Under the pieces are notes generated by a model, which did no database searches, was not told where the DNA came from, and saw only the letters and a list, made by a program, of their open reading frames with translations. 64,000 bases of DNA from positions 310,001 to 374,000 of the forward strand of contig JAFCMP010000101.1 of the NCBI GenBank assembly GCA_017506865.1, given 5' to 3'. The DNA comes from Tribonema minus. Lineage: Eukaryota; Sar; Xanthophyceae; Tribonematales; Tribonemataceae. Position numbers and translations under genes: made by a program. Below, one piece after another: positions 1-10,500 of the stretch; position 1 is the stretch's first letter; every line of letters starts with the position of its first letter.

Positions 1-2339
1 TGTTGTATTGCAAACATGTTGGAGAGCTGGCCATGCAGACAGGCACACCGTTGTCAATGCACAGCAGCGGAGGAAGGAGGGGGCACTGGAGGCGCTACAT
101 GTGACAACTGAGTTCCACATGGATTGCTCCAGTGCCTGGGGTCATCGAAAGCATAACCACACACTACGCTGCATCATTGCACACCGCAGATGTATATGTC
201 GGCAAGCATAGCAACGCAGGAGCACATATTCTTGTTGTACTATCTTATGTAGCTTCACCAGGCGCATGTATCGACCAGAGGATTGCAAATACTCCACGCA
301 GGTTTCATGGCAGTATCAGAAGTGTGCTATGACGTCCTGCTGTGCCAGCTTTTTCTGCGCCTCAGCTGCTCTCATACCACATGATGCTGTTGACACCAGT
401 GCGTTGTTGGTAACACCTTGCCCCTTGAAGAACGCATGACCATGGCACCTGCCTTCAAAGCAGCTTTGCCACGACGTTGGCAGTGGTATCCTTGTTACCC
501 TTTGCGACATACTGGGAGGGTGGCACTCAGTGCTAGTTCAAGCAGATCTGCAAGCCTCAGAGATGGACATGTCTTCGGGTGCAACCGGCCCAAGCCAGTC
601 ACCATTGCAAACAGTGGGCAAGGATCGGCCATGGCTGTTCAATGCTCACGAGTCGCCAAGTCCACCGATCGCAGCCTACTGTGTGCTCACTGCATACATG
701 ACCCAGTGTGCCAACATGCACTGGCACTGCGCGTTACTGGCAGCTCTGCATCGCATGTTGCACATGTCTTCAGCTGCAGCCAACCCAAGCCAGTCGCCGT
801 TGCGAAGAGTTGGCAAGTCCTATCCATAAATGATCATTGCTGAAGGACTGCCAGGTCAATCGACCGAAGCCTGCGGCGTGCTCACCGCCCGGTCTGACAG
901 CATGCAGTTCTGCAAGCCTCAAAGTTGTGATTGAGTTATGGCTCCAGCTTCAGCCAGCCAGGCCGGCTTGCCGTTGCGAACAGTTGGCAAGCACCAGCTA
1001 TGGACGTTCATTGCTCATGGGTCGCCAAGTCAACCATAATTTGCTGCATATCTGCATGTCACCTTCATCACCAGTATAGTGCACGTCCTGCTAGTCAAGT
1101 AGCATCACCATGGTTTTGCCAGCCCATCGCCGCAACAGCCACTGAAACTGAAACCCGAACCTTGCGTTCACACCGTTGCTTAAGACACGCTCGTCGATAA
1201 AGCCTGTTCCACAGCTGCACTGGGGCGTATGCTGCAGACACGTATGGTAGGGTGAGCCTAGTCATGCTCAGCAGGTGTCGAAATGGGACCACAAGCTACT
1301 AGGTGCTCATTGCAGCTCCAGTGCGGCTGCTTCTCCCGCCATCACCAGGGGTCAATTCGCCGTCGTCAACACGCCAGCACTTGCTGCCCACGTGGCTCAG
1401 CACTGCTCACCGTGCAGCTAGGGCTGTTGCTGCACCTCACTCTGCACCTGTTCTCGCGTGTGCTGCGTTGGGGTGCCTCGCTCAGGCAGGCGCCACTGCC
1501 ACCGTCCTCCGCGTCGGAGTCCGCGAGCTGCACCGCACTGGCTGCTCCTTCTTCGTGCTGTACGCGCCTAGTCTTTGAGCTAGCCTTACCACTTGCTTAT
1601 GTCTCATGACCATCTCCTCCGCCGCACGGTGCTTGCTTCTTCGAGGCAGCCAGCGTGATTCATGATCATGGATCATGAAAAATCGGCGACAATCATCCGT
1701 TGCCCCTCGGAGCGGAGCGCGCCACGCTGCTTGTTTGAGCCTCGCGGTGTCTCGCCTGGCTGCTGCTTCGCTGGCCGTCTCCGCTTGTCTACGGGCTGTT
1801 GCGCCAGATCTGTGCGCTGCGTCTGGTTGCTTGGCTCAGTTTCTGCTGCTCTCGAAGCTGTCATGCGAGCCCCGATTGGCTTCTCTGCACAACGACTATG
1901 GCCACCGTGGCTCATCAAGTTGCACTAGCGTCTCTGTTGCACCGCGCCTCCACCAGTCTTCGCTATTCGCTTCCTCTCACGAACTCGCAGCAGTTATAGC
2001 AGCAGTTATGTGTATCGGGCCGACATTTCGAGTTTTCGGTGGACAGACAAACTATTTTATTCAATAAAAACTTACTTTGAGGCTTTGTAATTATCCCACT
2101 GCGAGACAGGTCGACGATGAAACATACCTATTGCATGATCATTATACCTCACAGTATGGGATGTACCATGCAACAAACAAAATGCAAAACAGGCTTCTGG
2201 TTCAGGAGTTATTGCGATTTTGGGTGTTTTGCACCATGTGCAAACGGAGGCCTAGTGACTTCGTCCCTAGGAATTTGTTTAGGCGGGCTTTGAATGCAAT
2301 ATACACCTGTCCTGCCAGTTGTGCCCCCCCCGGGGGGGG
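1..2339. other. Gene-poor left edge with degenerate tandem repeats
   Basis: I recognise no coding exon here on either strand. Between about 580 and 1040 a loosely repeated segment recurs three times, beginning near 580, 776 and 952 (spacing about 196 and 176 bp). Each unit holds a variant of GCCAGTCGCCGTTGCGAACAG, a GGCAAG core and often ATGGACGTTCATTGCTCA followed by GTCGCCAAGTC. Open frames across it are short and not family-like. It may be an intron of the NAT10-like gene that starts at 2483 on the minus strand, in which case the repeats would be the same kind of exon-edge duplication seen elsewhere, but no matching parent exon is visible. Confidence 0.4.
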
Positions 2340-2483
2340 TTCAGCTTTGCTGAGGATGTAGTGCAGGTTGACGACCTGATCCTTGCCATGGTCTCCCACC
2401 AGCAGAAAGAAGCTCCTGGTGTTGGTTTTTACCCCATTCTCAATCAGCGCCCTCACGCGAGAGTCCACCTTCTTGCGCACCAT
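2340..2483 (-). CDS. First exon of a NAT10/Kre33-like RNA cytidine acetyltransferase (partial)
   Basis: The 48 residues read from the ATG at 2483 match the conserved N-terminus of NAT10/Kre33/TmcA-type acetyltransferases: MVRKKVDSRVRALIENGV, then a VGDHGKDQVVNLHYILSKA segment. The family makes N4-acetylcytidine in 18S rRNA and tRNA, in the nucleolus. After LSKAE the frame runs into a C/G homopolymer (about 2323-2339) and loses similarity. A possible donor lies at about 2309 (GACAG|gtgtat) but would add a low-complexity tail. The expected next exon, with a tryptophan-cysteine-tyrosine motif, is not found to the left. Either a long intron carries the gene past the left window edge or this is an isolated fragment. 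The reading frame is intact, which favours a real exon. Homology is from memory of the family. Confidence 0.6.
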
Positions 2484-3076
2484 GATGTCAATCTGCTGCT
2501 GCTTGCTGGTGAGAGCTCGAGCAATTCGGCAGGCCCACCGCGAATTTCTAACAAAGTTCAAGTGCGACTCTCCACTCTGGATCTATCCACTCTGGACAAC
2601 CGCTCGTGTGTTGCTTGAACCCCAACCGGCGAGTTTCACTAGAATCAAATGCATGCATCGAATCGAAGCTGTCTACCTATACTTGCCATGCTTGGCCGCA
2701 GAAAGTATGAGGATGCACCCAGCACCTCGTTCCTGTGGGAGACCCTCCCAAACCGATGCCATAGTAGGTCCCATTTTTGGGTCCAAACAACTGCTGCGCT
2801 GCCAAAGAGCGCATTACTACTAGTGGCTGTTGGCTTGAACCCCACACGAGCCGTTTCAAAATCAAGGGCGACTCTCCCCCCACACTCGCGGGGGGAAAAC
2901 CCCCGAGACTGTTACTCTTGGCGTTGCCTGAGATAGCGATCCCTGTGATACTCTCTCAACAACGGCGTGGTAAAAACCCTCGCCAACAACACCATCGACC
3001 GGACACTTGTCATACAACAGGCTGCTGAGCGGACTTCCATCTGCTCGCGCCAACCACCTAGCAGTGCCCAGGCAAC

Positions 3077-4905
3077 TTGAAAGCATCACACAGCCTTCAA
3101 GTTCTTGAGCCACAGCGACAAGCCAGCACACACAAGTTCCGCGGCCTCAACACCAACAGCAGCAGCCACCTTCTCAGGTGGCGAGATAGAAAACTGAGAG
3201 CAACGGTACCCAGGCTTTGCAGACTCGCCGTATTTAAAGGAGAGTGTCAGCGCATCGAGCGAGTGCTTACTCAGCCCGCCAACTCCCTGCTCCACCAGAG
3301 CGACAGGGCGAGATGGGGCAGCAGGTGTGTCATTCCGGGCCTTCCTCCTACTCTGCAGATGCCTCAGAACGCCGATGGCACTGGGGTGGTCTGGTACGAT
3401 GAGGAGCGGGAGGCCCACCGCTACACGAGCACAGCGCCGGCATGGGCTGACCCCGGCCTTCAGGACCTGTCTTCTTCGACCAAGTCCTCCCTCTTCTTCG
3501 GACACGTCCGCAGCGCCTCCGCCAACGTCCTGGGGGAGAGCGCCGCGCCCGTGGGAGACTTCAACGTCCACCCCTTCGTGCACGAGAACATCAGCTTCAT
3601 GCACAACGGCGCCGTGAGCGGCTTCGCAGGCGTGCGGCCGCTGCTGGAGGCCCAGGTCAACGAGGCCGTGGCGCCCGCCATCCAGGGCACCACCGACAGC
3701 GAGCTCCTGTTCAGCATCTACCTCACGCAGCTGGACGCCATCAGCAGCAAGAGCAGCGGCGGCAGCAGCAGCAACAGCGGCAGCAGCAGCGGCGGCAGCG
3801 GCAGCGGGCGCTACACGGCGCCGCAGCTCGCGGCGGCGCTCGACAGGACCATCGGCGTGGTCACCGCGACGACGGTCGCGGCCGGCGTCCCGCACGCGTC
3901 CAGTCTCAACCTCGCCGTGTCCGACGGCGCGAGCGTCGTCGTGAGCCGCTATCGCAACGCGCTCGCCGCCTCCGAGCAGCCGCCCTCGCTGTACATGACG
4001 CACGGCTCGGGGCTGCGCGTCGGCGGCGGCGGCTGCCTGCACTGGGCGCGCCCCGGCGACGGCGGCGGCAACGGCGGCGGCGGCAGCGTCGTGGTCGCGA
4101 GCGAGCCGCTGTGCGAGAACAACCTCAGCAGCTGGTCGCTGGTGCCGAAGAACACCATGGTCGTGGTGAGTGCCGCATCAGTGCTCAATCGTGCTCTCAA
4201 GTAGTTTGTGTGTGTGTGGGTCAGCTGCTTCGCTGTTTGTTCTGCCGATATACAACTGTGTGGGTGGCAACAGTTCTCGCATTGAGTTGTGGCGGTTGTT
4301 TGTGCTTGCCTGCCACAACCGTTGCTCGCCTGCAATGCAAGACGGCGACGGCCCAGCGCATGCACGCATGCGGCGCGGTGTGGTGCCAGTGCCCCACTTT
4401 GTTGCCCCCGCCACACACAGCCTGCCTCTGCGCACTGGCACCGTGCCGCTCACTGCGATCGTATCGCGTGATCCTATCACGCAGTCTTCTCAAGCCACGT
4501 AGCCAAACACCTGTGCTCCGCTTCCTTGACACAGCGCGCGTCACACTGCACAGCTTACTGTGAATCAGCACATTGTACAGCTCACTGCGAATCGGCACCC
4601 CCAACTGACACCCCCCCCCCCCTCCCGCCCCCGCCTCGCAGGTCGAGGCCGACCCCCTGCGCAACGACCGCGTCGGCCGCCTCTGGCTGCGCCCCGTCTA
4701 CCACGGCGTCAACGCGGATGAGGTCAGGCAGCGCGGCGAGCGCTGGGCGCGCGTGCAGCAGCGCTCGGCATGGGCCTCCAGCGACGCTGCTGCGGCGGCG
4801 GCGGCGGCGACAGCGCCGCGCGCCGGCCTGTGCAGCGCCGCCGTGCTCGCCCAGCTGGCCTCCAACGCGCCGCCGTCGCCGTTGACGGCGACTCTCCGTG
4901 CTTGA
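3077..4905 (+). CDS. Class II glutamine amidotransferase, DUG3/EgtC-like
   Basis: Two exons: 3077-4165 and 4642-4905 (donor GTG|gtgagt, acceptor ctcgcag|GTC, phase 0; stop TGA 4903-4905), about 450 aa from the first ATG. Family marks in order: LCRLAVFKG with the would-be nucleophile Cys48, PANSLLHQS, NADGTGVVWYDEE, GHVRSAS, HNGAVSGF, and QGTTDSELLF. These are typical of the Ntn-hydrolase glutaminase domain of DUG3 (gamma-glutamyl/glutathione degradation) and EgtC (ergothioneine synthesis). A Ser/Gly-rich insert follows the TDSE motif. The C-terminal exon reads VEADPLRNDR, then WLRPVYHGVN. Oddity: in this family the catalytic Cys normally follows Met1, yet here 47 residues precede it, so an upstream exon, another start or processing is needed. 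DUG3 versus EgtC cannot be decided. No targeting peptide is obvious. Confidence 0.8.
4611..4641 (+). promoter_or_regulatory. C-run polypyrimidine tract and 3' splice site of the amidotransferase intron
   Basis: The 476-bp intron (4166-4641) ends in an almost pure C tract followed by cctcgcag. The acceptor is supported by restored frame and by the conserved-looking downstream peptide. Long C runs in this role recur before transketolase exons 4 and 6 and the second HIS1 exon. Confidence 0.6.
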
Positions 4906-7508
4906 TGGCTGAGCCGTGCAACTGTTATGGGGCAGTGCTCAATGAGGGGAAGAAGATGGTCGTGGAGGGAATGTCAGTTGCTGCCGCTGCGCGCTTGTGG
5001 TAGCTGGGGTGGCAGCGACGGCGGTTGGGGGGGGGGGGGGGGGGCTGCACGCAGAGTTGCGGTGCAGTGGGTGGTATACTTCAAGTAGCAGTAGTTTGTG
5101 ACATCAAGCAGCCTTCAATAATGGTAAAGCGGCAGTCAGCACCTATCTATGTGTATGTCATAGTACGGGTGGTCCAAGCTTGTTTGGGCGATGCAGGTTG
5201 GGTGGGCGGAACGTTGCCCTGCCCTCAGCAGCGGCGACGGGAGCGCACGGAGTGGTTGGTGTAGGTGGCGGCTGTGGCTGTCGTTTGTAGCGCATTGTTT
5301 GCTTTTTGCACGGTGGTGTCGGCGCTTTTGAGTTCAGCAGCGCGCTCGAGGCAGCAGGCAGAGCGCGTGTCGTGTAACCTCCTTGCGTCTTGATCCGGAG
5401 TGCGCATGAAACACACCACACACCTCTGTTGGGGCAGCAGCAGCGGGGGTCATCACAATGCCTAGTCAGAGCACAAAATGCTTTGTCCATCATCGAATAA
5501 AACACATCTCCATGCACAGCACTGTCGCTGATGTGCCCTCCTCCTTTGTGCTGGACTGCCTTGCTCCTATGCGGTGGTAGTGGGCTTGTGTGTGCGTGCT
5601 GTGCTTCCTTGTGCCCAGCATTTGTATGTGTTGTCCAGTGTCTAGCCCCAGTGACTCTGTGCATGCTGGGGGCCAGAAAGGTGGCGCATAGTTGTTGCAT
5701 GGCGCGCACGTGTTCATCATGTTCACGGGCACATACTCCCGAAGTAAGTGTTTTGTGGTCTCCTGGTTGCCTTGCTCCTCATGAGTGGTTTGTTCTGTAT
5801 GCCCAAGGTCACGCACTAATTGAACAGCTGGTGTTGCTTTGAATCTTTTAGTGCCCCAAGTTTGCACTGGTGCTTGCTGTGCAATATATGATGTGTCATG
5901 TGTGATCGCGGCTGCAGCTGCAAGTGCATCATTGGCGTCATGAACTAAACTTGAACTCAAGAAAGTGAAGAAGTGCGTTCGTGTACATGCTGCCCTCAGA
6001 GACCAGTGCAGATGACATCCAGGCTACGCCGCGGCGCCTGAGAAGAGTTTTTGCTACGCATTGTGGTGGAACATGACATGAATCATGAAAGCACTCGCAG
6101 CCTGGCACGAGGCTGAATGAACCTGTCGAGTATGTCGATGATTGTGAGATGTTTCGTGCCTTTCTGCGACAATAATGAAAGGCACATGCCCATTTAAGTA
6201 GGCATAGCACTGGCGCGCATACGCCCAACTCTGTTGGCAGCTCCGCATGGTGTGTTGTGACGCACATGGTGGAGTCGGGGGGGCGGGGGCCCCGGGGGGG
6301 GAGACGAGGACTTGACGGGGATGCCACTTGGCGATGGCGTGACTAAAGTTCTGTTCAATGCGCACAACGACACTCTCAAGCTTTCACAAGATTTAGGTAG
6401 ATCCTGGAAGCAAGCTGGGCATCTACCATCTGGGCTCTTTTGCGCCCCACGCAAGGATTGATAAGCCGCGGCCATGCCCTCCGGTGTTCTGCTCTAGAGC
6501 TGCACACATCATTTGCGACAGCTGTGGCTAAGACTGAGTACCACTTTGTCTGCGCCCCATTTTACAGTTATGCACAGCCTGCTATACGTCATAGTGTACG
6601 ATAATGCTGGGCCAGATAGCCCCATGGGCCTGTCAGGCCGTTTGGGCTGGCAAACACAACCTGAAAAGTACTTGCGCCAAGTCAACCTGACGACGTGCAT
6701 ACCAATTTTGAAGGCGTCATGGGCAACAGTGCTGCATCTGGCACTATGTAGTTGCGCCCTGCACTGATTACGTCACCACATGCCACACACCCACAACTGT
6801 GAAAAGTCTTTTGACACACAGTATGCCCTGATGATGGCACTCAGTCGGCATGGCTCTGCTATCGCATCATAATACCGCCATGGGCATAGGTGCGGCTCGT
6901 GTTACCACAGGCCGCGCAGCGGTGTTACCCACCCCCAGCGCTCTTGCGGTCCGTGTTCGGATCCTTCTACGCCGCCCTGTTATCGCACCACAGTTGCAGC
7001 CATGCCCAGAGCCCCTGTCATTCTGCGGACAAGCAGCGTTATGGGCCACATTATTGTGCCAAGGACTGGTGCACAGGCTGTTTGCACTGAGGAGCACGCA
7101 TGTCAACGTCAATGAGACTCGTGTAAATGGCTGCTTGTGCCGCGCTCGCCTCAAGTCGTAGATGTGGCAATCTAGATTGCCTCCCGGGCGGACGAACTCA
7201 ACATGCTCAGCAACCCCGTGGCAGCCGCAGCATCAGCACCACTGATCAATCAGAGGGAAGGCGGTAGGAACCTGGTGCGCTGGCCCACGTGAGGTCAATG
7301 AGTCATTTTGCCCACAGAAGTGCCAGCCTCAGCCGCTGCCGAAATACCTATTGCTTCAAGTGGAGTGACAAAGTCTCGCTGATCTTGTGTTAGGCAAAGG
7401 CGGTTACGCGAGGGTATGTATACTGCTTTCGACGACGATACATACCCACGCGCATGCACGTACGTGAGAAAGTCAGCCGTGTGTCCAAAAACACTTCCCC
7501 ACTAAACC
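4906..7508. other. Intergenic region with a retroelement remnant
   Basis: No convincing gene was found; open frames are short and overlap on both strands. It contains an 18-base G run at about 5027-5044 and the LINE 3'-end remnant described separately (6181-6465). The transketolase promoter must lie in its right part, but I see no clear TATA or CAAT element that decides its position. Confidence 0.5.
6181..6465 (+). mobile_element. Degraded 3' end of the LINE family
   Basis: This matches, in order, the last part of the LINE at 36.08-36.33 kb: the GGCAG(C)GCTCC-ACATGG segment, a G-run, GATGCCA-TTGGCG, CAATGCGCACAACGACACT, then CATCTGGGCT-TTTGCGCCC and GATTGATAA in place of GAATTAATAA. It is 5'-truncated, diverged, and in the same orientation as the resident LINE. 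A sister remnant lies at 18398-18668. Confidence 0.6.
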
Positions 7509-10500
7509 ATGAGGGCAGCTGTACCTGTGCTGGCTGTGTGCCTGTTGGCGGCGGAGCAGGCGCGGGCCTTCACAGGCGCCTTCACGGGGAGGGCGGTCAG
7601 CCAGCGCGTGGCTTCCTCTGCCACCCGCAATGGCAGGCAGATCCTCAAGGCGGTGGCGACCGCTCCCGTTGAGACTGCCTCGCTGACCAGGGTGAGTGCA
7701 GCGGTGCAGCAGGCTGGAGTGCAAGGCTCTTGCACAGCTGTTGGGCTAGGAGGCAGGCCCTGCAGGCTGGGAGGGCGTGCCAGGCGCTGAGATTCCCCCA
7801 CACCGCATGTTTATCTTGTGTTGCAGTCGCCTCTCAAACGTCAGCACTCGAAACATGCACACCACACACACCAGGCGCACGCCAGCGAGCCCCCTGAAGC
7901 TGAGACATGCATGCCTGCCTCATTGCCTGCGCTGCTGCAGGCGGCTACCGAGTCCCGTGGCCTTGCCATGGACTCCATCGCCTCCTGCCACTCGGGCCAC
8001 CTGGGTCTCCCCCTGGGCTGCGCTGAGATCGGCGCTGTTCTGTTCGGCCACGAGACAGGCCTCCTGTACAACCCAGAGGACCCTCAGTGGATCAACCGCG
8101 ACAGGTTCATCCTGTCCGCTGGCCACGGCTCCATGTTTCTGTACGCCTGGCTGCACCTTGCCGGTTACGACCTCCCCCTCGAGGAGGTCAAGAACTTCCG
8201 CCGCTACCACTCCATGACCCCCGGCCACCCCGAATTCCCCAACTCTGAGCACAACACCCCCGGTGTGGAGGCCACCACTGGCCCCCTGGGCCAGGGCGTC
8301 GCCAACGCCGCGGGCATGGCCGCCGCCGCTAAGATGGCTGCCGCGAGGTTCAACACCCCCGAGCACGAGATCTTCAGCAACACCATCGTCGCCCTGTGCG
8401 GTGACGGCTGCATGCAGGAGGGCATCTCCGGCGAGGCCGCCGCCTTTGCCGCGCAGGAGGGCCTCGACAACCTCATCATCGTCTACGACAGCAACGATGT
8501 CACCCTGGACAAGATGGCCGAGTTCACCATGAAGGAGGACACCGCCATGCGCTACAAGTGAGTGCGTGTAGGGCGGTGTTTTGTGCGAATGCAGCGCGCA
8601 GTGGCCATTGCGCAGCGCGACGCAGGTTGCCGTCTCTGCGGCGCGAATCTTTAGCGGTGCATGTTCCTGAGGCAAGATCTTTTGTGTTTCATATCCAGGA
8701 TATCCGCCTTGTGGGCATGTTTTACAGCTGGTGGGCATCAAAGGCGATGGAATTCGCGCTGGTGGGGGAGCGACGGCAAATTGCGTGGTGTGCATTTCGT
8801 TCTGCCTGGCAAACAATTTTTCTGATGACACACTGCGACCCCTGTGATATCACGTCCAGCGCCAATGCGAAGAAGTACACTTACATGCATGTCATACCAC
8901 GCCATCAGCAGTTGTACGCCTTCTGCAGCAGCACAACGGCGTGCTCGATGCGCGCGCTGCTTCCAGCGGCATTCATGCAATATCTTTCAACTGCCACAAC
9001 CTCTTCAGAATAACAGTGATTGAGCGCACAGCCATCATCATGCACAAAGAGTTGATGATTGCCCTCACCAGTTCAAGTGGATTTCATGCAACTCAGACAA
9101 AAATTAATGCGTATTCCCATTGTCCGCAGAGCGCACAGCGCTGTCAACTGACATTCGTGTGCCCAGTCAGCCTCAACACCTGTCGTTCAGCGCATGGTAG
9201 TAATAATAAGTTCACTTTGGTAAATACTAACATACCCCCATTTTTTTGCAGCTTCACCACAACTCCCGCTGCTGGAATGCGATGTTATCAATGGCTATGG
9301 ACTGGATGCGTATCTTGTTCAACCAACACACAAACATGCATTTTGTCAGTTTGTTTGTTTCGTTTCGTACCCATGCAGCAAAATTCAAACATCCCACAGG
9401 CCCTACGGCTGGCACCTTGTGACCATCAGTGGCCACAACCTTGCTGCCACGTTCATCCGCTCAACTGCCATATGCATGCATGCGCACATTTCTCATGAAC
9501 CCTTGTAACTGCCGTGATGTTGCAGATCCTACGGCCGTGACATGGTGACCATCAATGGCCACGACCTTGACATTGTGACCAACGCCCTCTGCGACTCATG
9601 AATTCATTCTCATGCAACTGCCACAAAAATCATGCAGGTCCTACGGCTGGGACGTGTCGACGGCCACGGCCTCGACCTTAGTTCACCTTATTGACAAGTC
9701 ATTGTACACGCATTCATGAATTCACTCGCGTCTCATGAATTCATTCCCCTGTCACTGCCACAATTCCCCACGTCCTGCGGCTGGGACGTGGTGACCATCG
9801 ACGGCCACGACCTCGACGCCGTGACCAAGGCGATTCATGACTTCATTATCCTAAACCTGTGCAACTGCCATGATTTCACAGGTCCTACGGCTGGGACGTG
9901 GTGACCATCGACGGCCACGACCTCGACGCCGTGACCAAGGCGCTCGGCGACGCCAAGGCGAGCAAGAACGGCAACCCCACGCTCATCATCGCCAAGACGG
10001 TCATCGGCAAGGGCATTGGCGCCGTGGAGGGCACCAACGCGGCGCACGGCGAGGCCGGCGTCAAGTACGTGGACGAGTCGCGCAAGGCGCTCGGCCTGCC
10101 CGAGGAGAAGTGGTACGTCTCGCCCGAGACGCGCTCGTTCTTCAAGGACAAGGTCGCCGACTCCAAGGTGAGCGCCGACGATGATTTGGTTTGGATAGTG
10201 CGTTTGTTGGAGTAGGCTGGCAAGCTGCAGTTTTTGAAGTTTTCGCGCAAGGCGCTCGGCCTCAGCAGTGATGAGTCATTGAGTGAGTTGCTGAAGTATG
10301 ACGAGCGCTGACTTCTTTTAAAGGTGCAGCTTGTTGAAGTTCATCTTGCCAAGCCAAAAAACCAACTGTCATATGATTTTGTTGAGGTTGCAGCTGTTGA
10401 TGTTGGCGGTATGAATGTCCGCCAACAACCCGACCAGTTCACAGCATTGTGTTTCATGCAATTTCTTGCAATTCACGGTCATTTTTGCATGTATGGTACG

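Noticed and set aside
3325..3358. Possible 34-bp mini-intron (gcag|gtgtgt ... ctctgcag|atg) in the amidotransferase gene
   Set aside because: Removing it breaks the reading frame, and the sequence is open without splicing; 34 bp is also far shorter than every other intron here.
3086..4042. 318-codon minus-strand open frame opposite the amidotransferase
   Set aside because: Low-complexity Ala/Arg/Val composition caused by GC bias; the plus frame carries the family motifs.
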